Both the position numbers and the translations under genes were made by a program. The notes beneath the pieces were generated by a model. It had not been told where the DNA came from and ran no database searches. It saw nothing but the letters and a program-made list of their open reading frames with translations. DNA of 64,000 bases from Actinomycetota bacterium (lineage in GTDB: Bacteria > Actinomycetota > Thermoleophilia > Solirubrobacterales > Solirubrobacteraceae). Shown here piece by piece: positions 42,919 through 50,712 of the stretch. The stretch's first letter is position 1; each line of letters starts with the position of its first letter. Location: the NCBI GenBank assembly GCA_009699245.1, contig WLOQ01000007.1, positions 1 to 64,000 of the forward strand. The letters are read 5' to 3'.

Positions 42919-43640
42919 GCGACGACCCGCGCGGCCCGCTGAGCTTCGGCGACGAGCGCCCGATCGCGGGCGGGACAGGGGAGCCCCAGGGCCCCGGTGA
43001 GCCTGCGCACGCCGCGCCGGCCGCCCAGCGGCGTCTCCCGCGGATCCTGCTCGCGGTCGCGGGCCTCGCGCTCCTCGCGCTGGTGACGGTCAACACGCTG
43101 CGGACCGACGGCGCCTCATCGACCGGCCCGCCGCCGGGGAGCGTGATGACCCCGTTCGCCGCGCCCCTGGCGACCTCCTCGCTCGTCGGCGACGTGAACG
43201 TCGCGCGCCGCGCGGGCCAGGGACCCGCAGGGGCGGTCGCTGCCTGCGACGTGCGCGGCGCTGCGGTGCTCAACTCGTGCGACCTCGTCGATGGACGGCC
43301 GGCGGTCCTCGTCTTCTTCACGGCATCCAAGGCGCGCTGCGTCGCGCAGGTCGATCGGCTCGCGGCAGCCGCCGTCGGCCAGCCGGGCGTGCGGGTCGCG
43401 GCGATCGCCCTCGGTGGCGATCGCCGCACCCTGCGCGAGCTCGTGCTCGCCCATGACTGGACGATCCCCGTCGCGCACGACCGTGACGCGGTGCTCGGCA
43501 ACCTCTACGGCGTCGTCGTGTGCCCGCAGATCACCGAGCTGCGGGCGGGCGGGCGGGTCGGCGCCACCACGGTCGGTGAGCTCTCGCAGGCGGCGCTGGA
43601 CCAACGGCTCGCGACACTCGCGGCCGGCGGGAGCCGCTGA
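42915..43640 (+). CDS. Membrane-anchored thioredoxin-fold protein with an incomplete active site
   Basis: 241 residues: a cytoplasmic Pro/Gly-rich N-terminus, one helix (about 44-62), then a redoxin-like domain (PAVLVFFTASKARCVAQVDRL). At the active site the usual W-C-x-x-C reads S-K-A-R-C: only the second Cys is kept. Other cysteines flank the domain (ACDVRG, NSCDL, VVCPQI) and might replace it. GGDRRTLRELV and NLYGVVVCP match actinobacterial TlpA/ResA-like proteins. Last-but-one gene of the Mce operon; the ATG overlaps the MMPL stop. Confidence 0.72.
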   Translation: MSDDPRGPLSFGDERPIAGGTGEPQGPGEPAHAAPAAQRRLPRILLAVAGLALLALVTVNTLRTDGASSTGPPPGSVMTPFAAPLATSSLVGDVNVARRAGQGPAGAVAACDVRGAAVLNSCDLVDGRPAVLVFFTASKARCVAQVDRLAAAAVGQPGVRVAAIALGGDRRTLRELVLAHDWTIPVAHDRDAVLGNLYGVVVCPQITELRAGGRVGATTVGELSQAALDQRLATLAAGGSR

Positions 43641-43641
43641 C

Positions 43642-44028
43642 GTGTCACGGCCGCGCCGCGAAGATGCGCCGCGCCCGCCGTGGCACCCGGTCCCGCTGAC
43701 GGAGCTCTGCCTGCTCGTCGGGATCATCGTGCTGCTCGTCGGCCTCTTCGGCAGCGGCTCGCGCGGTCTCCTGATCGCGTTCGGCCTCGCCCTCGTGTCG
43801 GCTGCGACGGTCGAGCTGACGCTGCGTGAACACCTCGCCGGCCACCGCTCGCACAGCCTCCTGCTCGCGGGTGTCGCGGCGGCCGTGGTCGCCGCACCCG
43901 TCGCAGCGTTGGCACACCCGGACAAGGCGGTCGTCCTGCTCATGGCCGCCGTGGTGTTTGCCGTCGCCTTCGCGGGTCTGCGGGCGGTCTTTCGCCGGCG
44001 GTCGGGCGGCGCGGGCTGGCGTGCGTGA
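43642..44028 (+). CDS. Small membrane protein at the end of the Mce operon
   Basis: 128 residues with four hydrophobic helices (from about 18, 43, 73 and 93) and a basic C-terminus (FRRRSGG). No family was recognised. The GTG start lies one base after the preceding stop, so it is in the same transcript. Confidence 0.7.
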   Translation: MSRPRREDAPRPPWHPVPLTELCLLVGIIVLLVGLFGSGSRGLLIAFGLALVSAATVELTLREHLAGHRSHSLLLAGVAAAVVAAPVAALAHPDKAVVLLMAAVVFAVAFAGLRAVFRRRSGGAGWRA

Positions 44029-44063
44029 CCCGGACGCCGGGCCATGATCTTTCATATGATGCC

Positions 44064-44510
44064 ATGAGCGCGCTCGACCAGACTCCCGGGGGCCCCGCGC
44101 CGCGCATGCGCATCTCGGGGCTCCACCACGTCACGATGATCAGTGCGGACCTGGAGCGCACGACGGCCTTCTACCGCGACACGCTCGGTCTCGCCCTGTG
44201 GCGGCAGGGATCGAACGACGACGATCCGGGAGCGCGGCACTTCTGGTTCTCCGCCGACGCGCAGGGGACACCCGGGACCGTGATCTCGTTCCTCGAGTAT
44301 CCGCAGATGGGGCGCGCGACCGAAGGCACGGGCGCCACGCACCACCTCGCGCTCGCGGTCGCGTCGGCGCAGGAGCTCGACGCCTGGCGCGCCTACCTCC
44401 AGTCGCGCGATGTCGCGACGACGGACGTGCTCGTACGCGGCGGCCTCGCGTCGCTCTACCTGCGCGACCCGGACGGCCACATCCTCGAGCTCTGCGCCCC
44501 GCCCGGCTGA
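44064..44510 (+). CDS. VOC (glyoxalase/dioxygenase) family protein
   Basis: Metal-dependent enzyme of the vicinal-oxygen-chelate fold, about 148 residues. The signature start ISGLHHVTMISADLERTTAFYRDTLGL holds the first metal His; a second in THHLALAV and a Glu in GHILELCAP fit the remaining ligands. The substrate is unknown. TATGAT lies 3 bases before this ATG, too near for normal initiation, so the real start may be ATG 44106 (MRISGLHH). Confidence 0.85.
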   Translation: MSALDQTPGGPAPRMRISGLHHVTMISADLERTTAFYRDTLGLALWRQGSNDDDPGARHFWFSADAQGTPGTVISFLEYPQMGRATEGTGATHHLALAVASAQELDAWRAYLQSRDVATTDVLVRGGLASLYLRDPDGHILELCAPPG

Positions 44511-44543
44511 GCGTCGGGCGCAGGCTCACCCTCAGGTGGAGGC

Positions 44544-44900
44544 TTAGGCAGCGACCAATGCGGGGCGGGTGCCGAGCAGTTCGGCGACCGCTGCCCGCTG
44601 GCGATCCGTAAGCGTTCCGATGGTCTTCGCCTCGGACATCGGGATCGCCTGCAGGAAGCGACGCACGCGCGTCACGCCCCACCGGCGCTGGCTCGCCAGC
44701 AGATCGGCGACCGTCATCGACTCGGCCTCCCACGGGCAGGTGAGCACCACCTGTGCGACGTCGAGCTCACCGGCGGCGACGGCGCGCTTGAGCGCGGCGC
44801 GCGCGAGCCGCACGGCGTTCGCGCGCTCGAGCGCCTGGAGGTGCTGCGGAGCGATGGAGGAGGGCATCAGGGCGATTGCTGGCAGGGCGATGGGCGTCAT
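44544..44900 (-). CDS. mihF: Integration host factor, actinobacterial type
   Basis: Nucleoid protein unrelated to E. coli IHF; binds and bends DNA without sequence preference. 118 residues. The core matches mycobacterial mIHF: RAALKRAVAAGELDVAQVV, then TVADLLASQRRWGVTRVRRFLQAIPMSEAKTIGTL, the helix-two-turn-helix with its Lys-Thr-Ile-Gly-like loop, and LTDRQRAAVAELL. The ATG has GGAGAAC upstream. A long leader with its own promoter precedes it. Confidence 0.85.
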   Translation of the reverse strand: MTPIALPAIALMPSSIAPQHLQALERANAVRLARAALKRAVAAGELDVAQVVLTCPWEAESMTVADLLASQRRWGVTRVRRFLQAIPMSEAKTIGTLTDRQRAAVAELLGTRPALVAA

Positions 44901-45079
44901 GAGTTCTCCATCCGCCCGGGCAGGGGCGGTCGTTCAAGGGCTAAAGAGATGGTCGTACAACCGTCGATGTGGGGGGACCCAAAGGCCTCATGCGGTGGGA
45001 GCGATCCGGTGCGCGGTGCCCTCGTTCGGGGGGCCGCGCTGACCTCGATCGTCCCGACTTCGGGCACCTCGTCGGCTGT
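44901..45079 (-). promoter_or_regulatory. Long leader of mihF
   Basis: No gene is supported in this stretch. Near its 3' end, just before the ribosome site, CCGCCC and GGGCGG can pair (44911-44928), which could hide or expose the site. No known riboswitch was matched. Confidence 0.4.
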
Positions 45080-45085
45080 GGGACC

Positions 45086-45115
45086 ACGCTACGAAAGAGA
45101 GGCCCGGATCGTCAA
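45086..45115 (-). promoter_or_regulatory. Promoter of mihF
   Basis: On the minus strand TTGACG (45115-45110), an 18-base spacer and TAGCGT (45091-45086) make the best sigma-70-type promoter in the window. A second TTGACG lies 11 bases further upstream. It predicts a transcript start near 45079 and a leader of about 180 bases. Confidence 0.6.
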
Positions 45116-45144
45116 CGCCGCGTCAACGCAAATCGCCGCTCAGA

Positions 45145-45165
45145 GCGCGCAAATCATCTGCGCGC
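45145..45165 (-). terminator. Hairpin after the alpha-oxoamine synthase gene
   Basis: GCGCGCA, a 7-base loop and TGCGCGC form a perfect stem 14 bases beyond the synthase stop. No T run follows, so confidence is moderate. Confidence 0.45.
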
Positions 45166-45179
45166 CGCGGCGGCCGGGG

Positions 45180-46484
45180 TCAGTGCGCGCCCGGTCCGGG
45201 CAGAGGGCCGTGCTCGGCCTCGAAGCTGCGCTTGACGTCCGCGAAGATCTCGAGTGCGCGGCCGATCGTCGTCGCGTCGTGCGTCGCCATGACACTCGTG
45301 CGCAGCAGCGCCCCGCCCGGCGGGACGGCCGGGTGCAGCGCGGTGTTGACGAAGACGCCGGCATCCCAGAGTGCGCGCCAGAGGAGCACGGCCTTCCAGT
45401 CGTCGCCGACGACGATCGGGATGATCGGCGTGACGATCGCGCCATCACGCACGCCCGGCGCATCGAGCTGCGCATCGGGCCCGGAGAGCTGCTGCGGCTG
45501 GACGACGCAGTAGCCGAGCTCCTCAAGGCCATCGCGCAGCGCCCAGGCGTTATCGAGGACGGCCGAGAGGAGGCCCGGGCCCTCGTCGGAGCGCAGGATC
45601 CGCAGCGCGGCGAGCGTGGCGCCCACGGCCGCGGGGACCGCCGATGCGGTGAAGAGGTAGGCGCGCGACTGGACGCGCAGGAAGTCGATGACGTCCGCCG
45701 GTCCGCCGACGAAGCCGCCGCACGCCGCGAGCGACTTGCTGAAGGTGCCGACGCGCAGATCCGTGCGGTCCTCGATGCCGAGGAGCTCAGCCGCCCCGGC
45801 GCCGCGGTGGCCGAGCACGCCCGAGCCGTGCGCCTCGTCGACGAGGAGGCGCGCCCCGTAGCTGGCGCAGAGGTCCGCGATCGCGGGGAGCGGCGCGACG
45901 TCACCCTCCATGGAGAAGACGCCGTCGACGACAACGAGCACGCCGCCGCCGTCACCCTGGGCGCGATCGAGCGCCTTCTCGAGCTTCTCCATCCGGTTGT
46001 GCCGGAAGGGACGCAGCTTGGCGCGTGAGAGCAGGCAGCCGTCGAGGATCGACGCGTGATCGCCCGAGTCCGCGATCACGGTGTCGCCGGGGGCGAGGAT
46101 GGTGCCGAGCACCCCGAGATTCGCCTGGTGCCCCGTGGTGAAGACGAGCGCGTCCTCGGTCCCGAGCCACTGCGCGAGCTCGCGCTCGAGCTCGAGGTGG
46201 AGCGGGATCGTCCCGTTCAGCAGGCGCGAGCCCGTGAGGCCGGTCCCGTAGGTCTCCAGCGCATCAGCGGCGCCGCGCATCACGCGCTCGTCGGCCGTCA
46301 GTCCGAGGTAGTTGTTCGAGCCGAGCATGATCCGCTCGGCACCCTCCATCTCGACGACCGGGCGGGCCGGGCCTTCGAGCACGCGGAAGTACGGCAGGAG
46401 GTCGGCCTCGCGGGCGGCGCGCAGCTGCTCCAGCCGCTCGTGGGTGCGGGCCTTCTCGAAGACGTCGGTGCGAGTCTCGGACAT
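45180..46484 (-). CDS. PLP-dependent alpha-oxoamine synthase (BioF/KBL/SPT family)
   Basis: Condenses an amino acid with an acyl-CoA, releasing CO2. The family includes 8-amino-7-oxononanoate synthase, 2-amino-3-ketobutyrate CoA ligase and serine palmitoyltransferase. 434 residues. Substrate-pocket SNNYLGLT (about 55-62), GTGLTGSRLLNGT, DEAHGSGVLGHRG and the PLP lysine in GTFSKSLAACGGF are all present. No biotin or threonine genes are near. The neighbour on the other side of the 15-base gap is GNAT-like, as found for bacterial ceramide pathways, so an SPT role is possible but not proven. Confidence 0.9.
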   Translation of the reverse strand: MSETRTDVFEKARTHERLEQLRAAREADLLPYFRVLEGPARPVVEMEGAERIMLGSNNYLGLTADERVMRGAADALETYGTGLTGSRLLNGTIPLHLELERELAQWLGTEDALVFTTGHQANLGVLGTILAPGDTVIADSGDHASILDGCLLSRAKLRPFRHNRMEKLEKALDRAQGDGGGVLVVVDGVFSMEGDVAPLPAIADLCASYGARLLVDEAHGSGVLGHRGAGAAELLGIEDRTDLRVGTFSKSLAACGGFVGGPADVIDFLRVQSRAYLFTASAVPAAVGATLAALRILRSDEGPGLLSAVLDNAWALRDGLEELGYCVVQPQQLSGPDAQLDAPGVRDGAIVTPIIPIVVGDDWKAVLLWRALWDAGVFVNTALHPAVPPGGALLRTSVMATHDATTIGRALEIFADVKRSFEAEHGPLPGPGAH

Positions 46485-46499
46485 ATAGGGTGGGCTCTC

Positions 46500-47705
46500 G
46501 TGAGCGTCGCGGTCAGCCCTGTCGAATCGCGCTGCGACCGGCGCGCATTCGTGAACCTCCCGTTCCGGCTGCATGCTACCGAGCCGCAGTGGATCCCTCC
46601 GCTCAAGCTCGAGCGTCATCTCTTTCTGAGCCGTCGCGTCAACGCGTATTTCAAGCATGCGGAGGCGCAGCTCTTCCTCGCCCGGCGCGACGGACGCGTC
46701 GTCGGGCGCATCAGTGCGCAGATCGATCACGCCTTCAACGCCCATCACGGGAACCGCTGGGGGATGTTCGGGTTCCTCGAGTTCGAGAACGACCAGGAGA
46801 TCCTCGACGCGCTGCTCGCGACGGCTGAGGACTGGCTGAAGGCGCGGGGGCGCGACCGGATGGTCGGCCCGATGGACTTTGCGATGAACGACGAGAGCGG
46901 CGTGATCGTCGAGGGCGGCGATCGTGAGCCGCTGATCCGCCAGCCGTGGCAGCCGCCCTACTACCTCGAGCGGTCCGAGCAGGCCGGGCTCGAGAAGGCC
47001 GTCGATCTCCTGATGTGGGAGCTCTACGTCGGCGACCGCTCGAAGATGCTGCCGGTCATCGGAGACCTCGCGCAGACTGCGCAGACCGATCACGGCATCC
47101 GCATCCGTCACATGACGCGCCGCTCCCTGCGCCGCGATCTCGACGTCTTCGGCGAGATCTACAACGAGGCGTGGAAGCGCAACTGGGGCTTCGTCCCGTA
47201 TTCCAAGAGGGACCTCGACGCATACGCGCAAGAGCTCCAGCTCGTCTTTGACCCCGCCTGGTTTATGGTCGCCGAGCGCGAGAGCGACGGCAAGCCGGTG
47301 GGGATCGCCATCACGATCCCGGACATCAACCAGGTGCTCCAGCGGATGAATGGGCGCCTGCTCCCGCTCGGGTGGCTCGCGTTCCTGCGCCGGCGCCGCA
47401 TCATGGACCGCCTGCGGGTCGGGTTTCTCGGCGTCCTGCCCGAGTTCCAGCACGCCGGCGTCGCCGCGCTGCTCTACGTCGCGCACTTCGACATGGCCGC
47501 CGTGCATCGGATCTCCGGGGGCGAGATGGGGTGGATCTTGGAGACGAACACCGCGATGAACCGCGGCATGGAGGCGATGGGCGGCCGGGTGGTCAAGCGC
47601 TACCGCGTCTTCGAGCGCCGCTTCGAGGCCGATGCCGAGCCTGCGTGGCCGCGCGACGCGAAGGTCTGGAAGCCGCGCCGCACCGACCACTCCACACAGG
47701 GCTGA
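46500..47705 (+). CDS. GNAT-like acyltransferase, large form
   Basis: 401 residues. The N-terminus (FVNLPFRLHATEPQWIPPLKLE) and the AQLFLARRDGRVVGRISAQ strand recur in a family of long GNAT-fold proteins often found near serine palmitoyltransferase-like genes. A second GNAT-like half has the acyl-CoA loop VGFLGVLPEFQHAGVAALLY. Bacterial ceramide synthase is reported to be GNAT-related, so N-acylation of a sphingoid base is one hypothesis. GTG start; TAGGGT lies 8 bases upstream. Divergent from the synthase gene. Confidence 0.75.
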   Translation: MSVAVSPVESRCDRRAFVNLPFRLHATEPQWIPPLKLERHLFLSRRVNAYFKHAEAQLFLARRDGRVVGRISAQIDHAFNAHHGNRWGMFGFLEFENDQEILDALLATAEDWLKARGRDRMVGPMDFAMNDESGVIVEGGDREPLIRQPWQPPYYLERSEQAGLEKAVDLLMWELYVGDRSKMLPVIGDLAQTAQTDHGIRIRHMTRRSLRRDLDVFGEIYNEAWKRNWGFVPYSKRDLDAYAQELQLVFDPAWFMVAERESDGKPVGIAITIPDINQVLQRMNGRLLPLGWLAFLRRRRIMDRLRVGFLGVLPEFQHAGVAALLYVAHFDMAAVHRISGGEMGWILETNTAMNRGMEAMGGRVVKRYRVFERRFEADAEPAWPRDAKVWKPRRTDHSTQG

Positions 47706-47725
47706 CGGCGCGGTAGCCTCCGACG

Positions 47726-48016
47726 ATGGCCGAGCGCGCACCACTCGAGCAGGACTCCGAGGTCGTCGACGGAATCGTCGTGGCAGCGGCGCGTCCGCTC
47801 CCCGAGCGCCGCGTCACCGGCCGGCTCGTCCGCACGCAGGCCGCCGTCGTCGCGGGATCCTTCGCGATCGGCGCGGCGACCGCCGTCGTCGTCGCACAGC
47901 GCCGCGCGCGCGCCCTCCCCGCCGGACGCAAGCGCCGCGGCAAGGCCTCAGCGCAGCGCGTCGCCGCCTCGCGCTCGTTCCTGGTCGACGTGCACCTGCT
48001 CGACCGCGGGCGCTGA
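47726..48016 (+). CDS. Small protein with one membrane segment, unknown function
   Basis: 96 residues. One short hydrophobic stretch (about 38-57, AAVVAGSFAIGAATAVVVA) sits between an acidic N-terminus and a very basic segment (AQRRARALPAGRKRRGK), so the C-terminus is probably cytoplasmic. TAGCCT lies 6 bases before the ATG. No family was recognised. Confidence 0.65.
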   Translation: MAERAPLEQDSEVVDGIVVAAARPLPERRVTGRLVRTQAAVVAGSFAIGAATAVVVAQRRARALPAGRKRRGKASAQRVAASRSFLVDVHLLDRGR

Positions 48017-48041
48017 GCACCCGCGGCCTGCAGGGCGGCGA

Positions 48042-49082
48042 TCAGGTCGCGAGCGGCGTCGAGCCGGCGTCGCCGACGCCCTCGCCGGGAAGGAACTCGT
48101 TGCTCAGCGCCTGCTGGACGCCGGTCGGCCGCGCGAGCAGGTCGTTGCGGCGCATCCAGTCCGCAAACGTCTGCCAGCGCCCGTAGCTCATCCAGCCGAA
48201 CGGGACCTTCGGGTCGTCCGGGACGAGGACGGGCAGCGTCGCCGCGACGCTGGCGGTGGTGAAGGTGCGCTTCAGGTCCGGGACTGCGGCGAGCAGTGCG
48301 TCGACACCCACGCTGGGGGTGTCGCGGGCGGCGAGCGTGCCGCGATAGAGCGCCTGGATGAATCGCCGCAGCATCGCGCCGTCCTCGCGTGCCGTCGCCT
48401 CACGTGTGACGAGCACGAGTTCGTCGTAGGTCGGGACGCCCGCCTCGTCGACGGGCATGATGCGCGGGCGACGCTTCTGGAGCTTCAGCTGGACACCCTC
48501 GATGTTCCAGAACGCGCCGAGGGTCGCGTCGACCTTCTTCGAGAGCATCGCCGGGATAAGGTTGAAGCCGACGTTGATCTTCGTCACCGATGCCGGATCA
48601 ACTCCGGCCTTGTCGAGGATCGTGTCGAGGTAGGCGTCCTGATAGGGGATCCCGGCGGTCCCGATCCGCGCCCCCGCGAGCTTGCGCGGGTCCACGGGAC
48701 GGTCGCCGGTGCTCATCAGCGAGGTCAGCGGACGCTGCGCGAGTGCGGCGATGCTCAGAAGCTCGGCGCCCTTGTCACGCGCGAGCAGGACCTCCGGCTG
48801 GTAGGAGATCGCGAGGTCCGCCTTGCCCGCGGCGAGGAGCTTGAGCGGGGAAGCGGGATCGCTGGGCGTCTGGATCTCGACGTCGAGCCCGGCCTTGCGG
48901 AAGTCCCCGCGTGCCATCGCGGTGTAGAGCCCGACGTGGTCGGCGTTCGGGAGGTAGTCGAGGATGATCGAGACTTTGCGCAGCTGCGGCGGGGCGGTCG
49001 AATCCTCCTTCGACGCGCAGGCGCTCAGGGCGAGCGCGGCGATGGCGGCGAGGAGGAGGGCGGCGAGCGGACGGCGGGTCAT
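48042..49082 (-). CDS. thiY: Thiamine-precursor ABC transporter, substrate-binding lipoprotein (ThiY/NMT1 family)
   Basis: Captures a pyrimidine precursor of thiamine outside the membrane. 346 residues with a lipobox (ALSACAS, Cys at about 21). The NMT1/ThiY core is clear: ILDYLPNADHVGLYTAMARGDF, AAGKADLAISYQPEVL and a C-terminal GWMSYGRWQTFADWM. Last gene of a three-gene operon; its ATG overlaps the permease stop. The TPP riboswitch upstream of the operon identifies the pathway. Confidence 0.88.
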   Translation of the reverse strand: MTRRPLAALLLAAIAALALSACASKEDSTAPPQLRKVSIILDYLPNADHVGLYTAMARGDFRKAGLDVEIQTPSDPASPLKLLAAGKADLAISYQPEVLLARDKGAELLSIAALAQRPLTSLMSTGDRPVDPRKLAGARIGTAGIPYQDAYLDTILDKAGVDPASVTKINVGFNLIPAMLSKKVDATLGAFWNIEGVQLKLQKRRPRIMPVDEAGVPTYDELVLVTREATAREDGAMLRRFIQALYRGTLAARDTPSVGVDALLAAVPDLKRTFTTASVAATLPVLVPDDPKVPFGWMSYGRWQTFADWMRRNDLLARPTGVQQALSNEFLPGEGVGDAGSTPLAT

Positions 49083-49831
49083 AGGGTGCTCCGGTCGGGG
49101 TCGGTGCGCGTCCATGGGACGAGCAGGCGTTCGGCGAGGCCCAGCAGGGCGAAGAGGAGGACGGCGAAGAGCGCGAGCAGCACGACGGCTGCGTAGGCGC
49201 GGGCGGTCTCGAGCTGCGGGATCGCCTGAAGAATCACGTTCCCGAGGCCCGCGCTCGACCCGGCGTACTCCGCGAACACGGCGCCGATCACGGCGATGGC
49301 GACGGCGATCCGCGCTCCGGAGATCGCCCCTGGGAGGGCGGCGGGGAGCTCGACCCAGCGCAGCTCCTGCATGCGGGAGGCGTCGAGGGTGCGCAGTAGG
49401 CGGCGCTGGTCAGGATCGACGCGCCGCAGCGCGTCGAGGGTCGTCACGACGACCGGGAAGAAGCACACGAGCGTGATGATCGCGAGCTTCGGCGCGAGGC
49501 CGAACCCGAACCACACGACGAGCAGCGGCGCGACAATGACGATGGGGACGGCCTGCGAGCCGACGAGCAGCGGGTAGATCGCGCGGCGCAGCGTGGGCGA
49601 GAGGTGGATGAGGATCGCGAGCGCCAGTCCGGTGATCAGGGCGGCGAGGATCCCGAGGCCGACCTCCTGCGCCGTCACGCCGAGGTTGTCGGCGAGCAGG
49701 GCGCGGTCATCCCAGAGCGCCGTGGCGACGTCGCTCGGCGCCGGCAGGATGAAGTCGTCGACATGGCCGAGGCGCGCGTAGAGCTCCCATGCGCCACCCA
49801 GCGCGATGACGATGAGGACCGCGTAGATCAT
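49079..49831 (-). CDS. thiX: Thiamine-precursor ABC transporter, permease
   Basis: Membrane subunit, 250 residues, about six helices. The family EAA loop is seen as AALPGAISGARIAVAIAVIGAVFAEY, and VPIVIVAPLLVVWFGFG is typical of the SsuC/ThiX/TauC group. It overlaps both neighbours by 4 bases (ATGA), so all three genes are translationally coupled. Confidence 0.88.
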   Translation of the reverse strand: MIYAVLIVIALGGAWELYARLGHVDDFILPAPSDVATALWDDRALLADNLGVTAQEVGLGILAALITGLALAILIHLSPTLRRAIYPLLVGSQAVPIVIVAPLLVVWFGFGLAPKLAIITLVCFFPVVVTTLDALRRVDPDQRRLLRTLDASRMQELRWVELPAALPGAISGARIAVAIAVIGAVFAEYAGSSAGLGNVILQAIPQLETARAYAAVVLLALFAVLLFALLGLAERLLVPWTRTDPDRSTL

Positions 49832-50601
49832 CCGCGGAGCGCATCGGTGACACGGCGGCGGAGGGCGACGACATCGGCCTGTGTCGCCTCTCGTGGGCGG
49901 GGGAGCGCGGCCTCGATGACCGCCGCGACGCGGGCGGGGCGCGGGGTGAGGACGACGATCCGGTCGGCGAGGACGGCGGCCTCCTCGACGTCGTGGGTGA
50001 CCAGCAGGACCGTCCGGGGCTCCTGCGCGAGCGTGTCCGCGAGCCACCGGCGCATCTCATCGCGGGTGATCGCGTCGAGCGCGGCGAAGGGCTCATCGAG
50101 GCAGAGGACCGGCTTGCCGCTCAGGAGCGTGCGCAGGAAGGCGACGCGCTGGCGCATCCCGCCCGAAAGTTCCGCCGGCCTCGCGGTCTCGAAGCCCGCG
50201 AGGCCGAAGCGCTCGAAGAGCGGCGCCGCGGCGGCCCGTGCGCTGTCGCGCCCGTCGCCGTGAAGCCGCAGGGCGAGCGCGGCATTCCCGAGCGCGTCGA
50301 GCCAGGGGAGCAGGAGGTCGCGCTGCGGCATGAGCACCGCCGGGTCGGCCGCCACCGCTCCGCCGGTGGGCAGCCGCAGCCCGCAGACGAGTTCGAGCAG
50401 GGTGCTCTTCCCGCATCCGGAGGGGCCGACGAGTGCGACGACCTCGCCGGGCGCAGCGCTGAACGTCACGTCGGCGACGGCCTCGACGGCGAGTCCACGA
50501 CGACCACGGGGCGGGTACGTGAGGGAGGCGGCATCGAGCCGCACTGCGCCGATCGCTCCACGCTCCGGCGCACCTGGAGGTGCCTCGAGGCTCGTCGTCA
50601 T
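49828..50601 (-). CDS. thiZ: Thiamine-precursor ABC transporter, ATP-binding protein
   Basis: 257 residues. Walker A GPSGCGKST (about 60), a Q loop with LMPQRDLLLPWLD, signature LSGGMRQRVAF, Walker B LCLDEPFAALD and the switch THDVEEA. The ATG is 2 bases after the riboswitch, whose last stem strand (GAAGGGAG) doubles as the ribosome site. ATG at 50619 lies inside the riboswitch and is not the start. Confidence 0.92.
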   Translation of the reverse strand: MTTSLEAPPGAPERGAIGAVRLDAASLTYPPRGRRGLAVEAVADVTFSAAPGEVVALVGPSGCGKSTLLELVCGLRLPTGGAVAADPAVLMPQRDLLLPWLDALGNAALALRLHGDGRDSARAAAAPLFERFGLAGFETARPAELSGGMRQRVAFLRTLLSGKPVLCLDEPFAALDAITRDEMRRWLADTLAQEPRTVLLVTHDVEEAAVLADRIVVLTPRPARVAAVIEAALPRPREATQADVVALRRRVTDALRG

Positions 50602-50602
50602 C

Positions 50603-50694
50603 ACTCCCTTCGCGGGCATTACCCCACAGGTTCTGCGGGTCCGCACCGGATGGGTGCGATCTCAGCCGGCCTGCCGCCAGCTCCCCGGGTGGTC
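50603..50694 (-). promoter_or_regulatory. TPP riboswitch (THI element)
   Basis: The minus strand carries the diagnostic blocks in order: CGGGGAGC, GGCTGAGA, an internal hairpin CGCACC/GGTGCG, GAACCTGTGGGGTAATG and CCCGCGAAGGGAG. The outer stem pairs CACCC with GGGAGTG. Its last strand contains the ribosome site of the ATPase gene, so thiamine pyrophosphate binding should block translation. This defines the operon as thiamine-related. Confidence 0.95.
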
Positions 50695-50706
50695 TGATCC
50701 TCGTGG

Positions 50707-50712
50707 ATGCTA
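50707..50712 (-). promoter_or_regulatory. -10 hexamer of the thiamine operon
   Basis: TAGCAT on the minus strand lies 12 bases before the riboswitch and includes the stop codon of the cyclic-nucleotide-binding gene. Confidence 0.5.

Noticed and set aside
44969-45235. 88-codon plus-strand frame in the mihF upstream region
   Set aside because: No promoter or ribosome site, basic low-complexity composition, and it overlaps the mihF promoter and the synthase gene.
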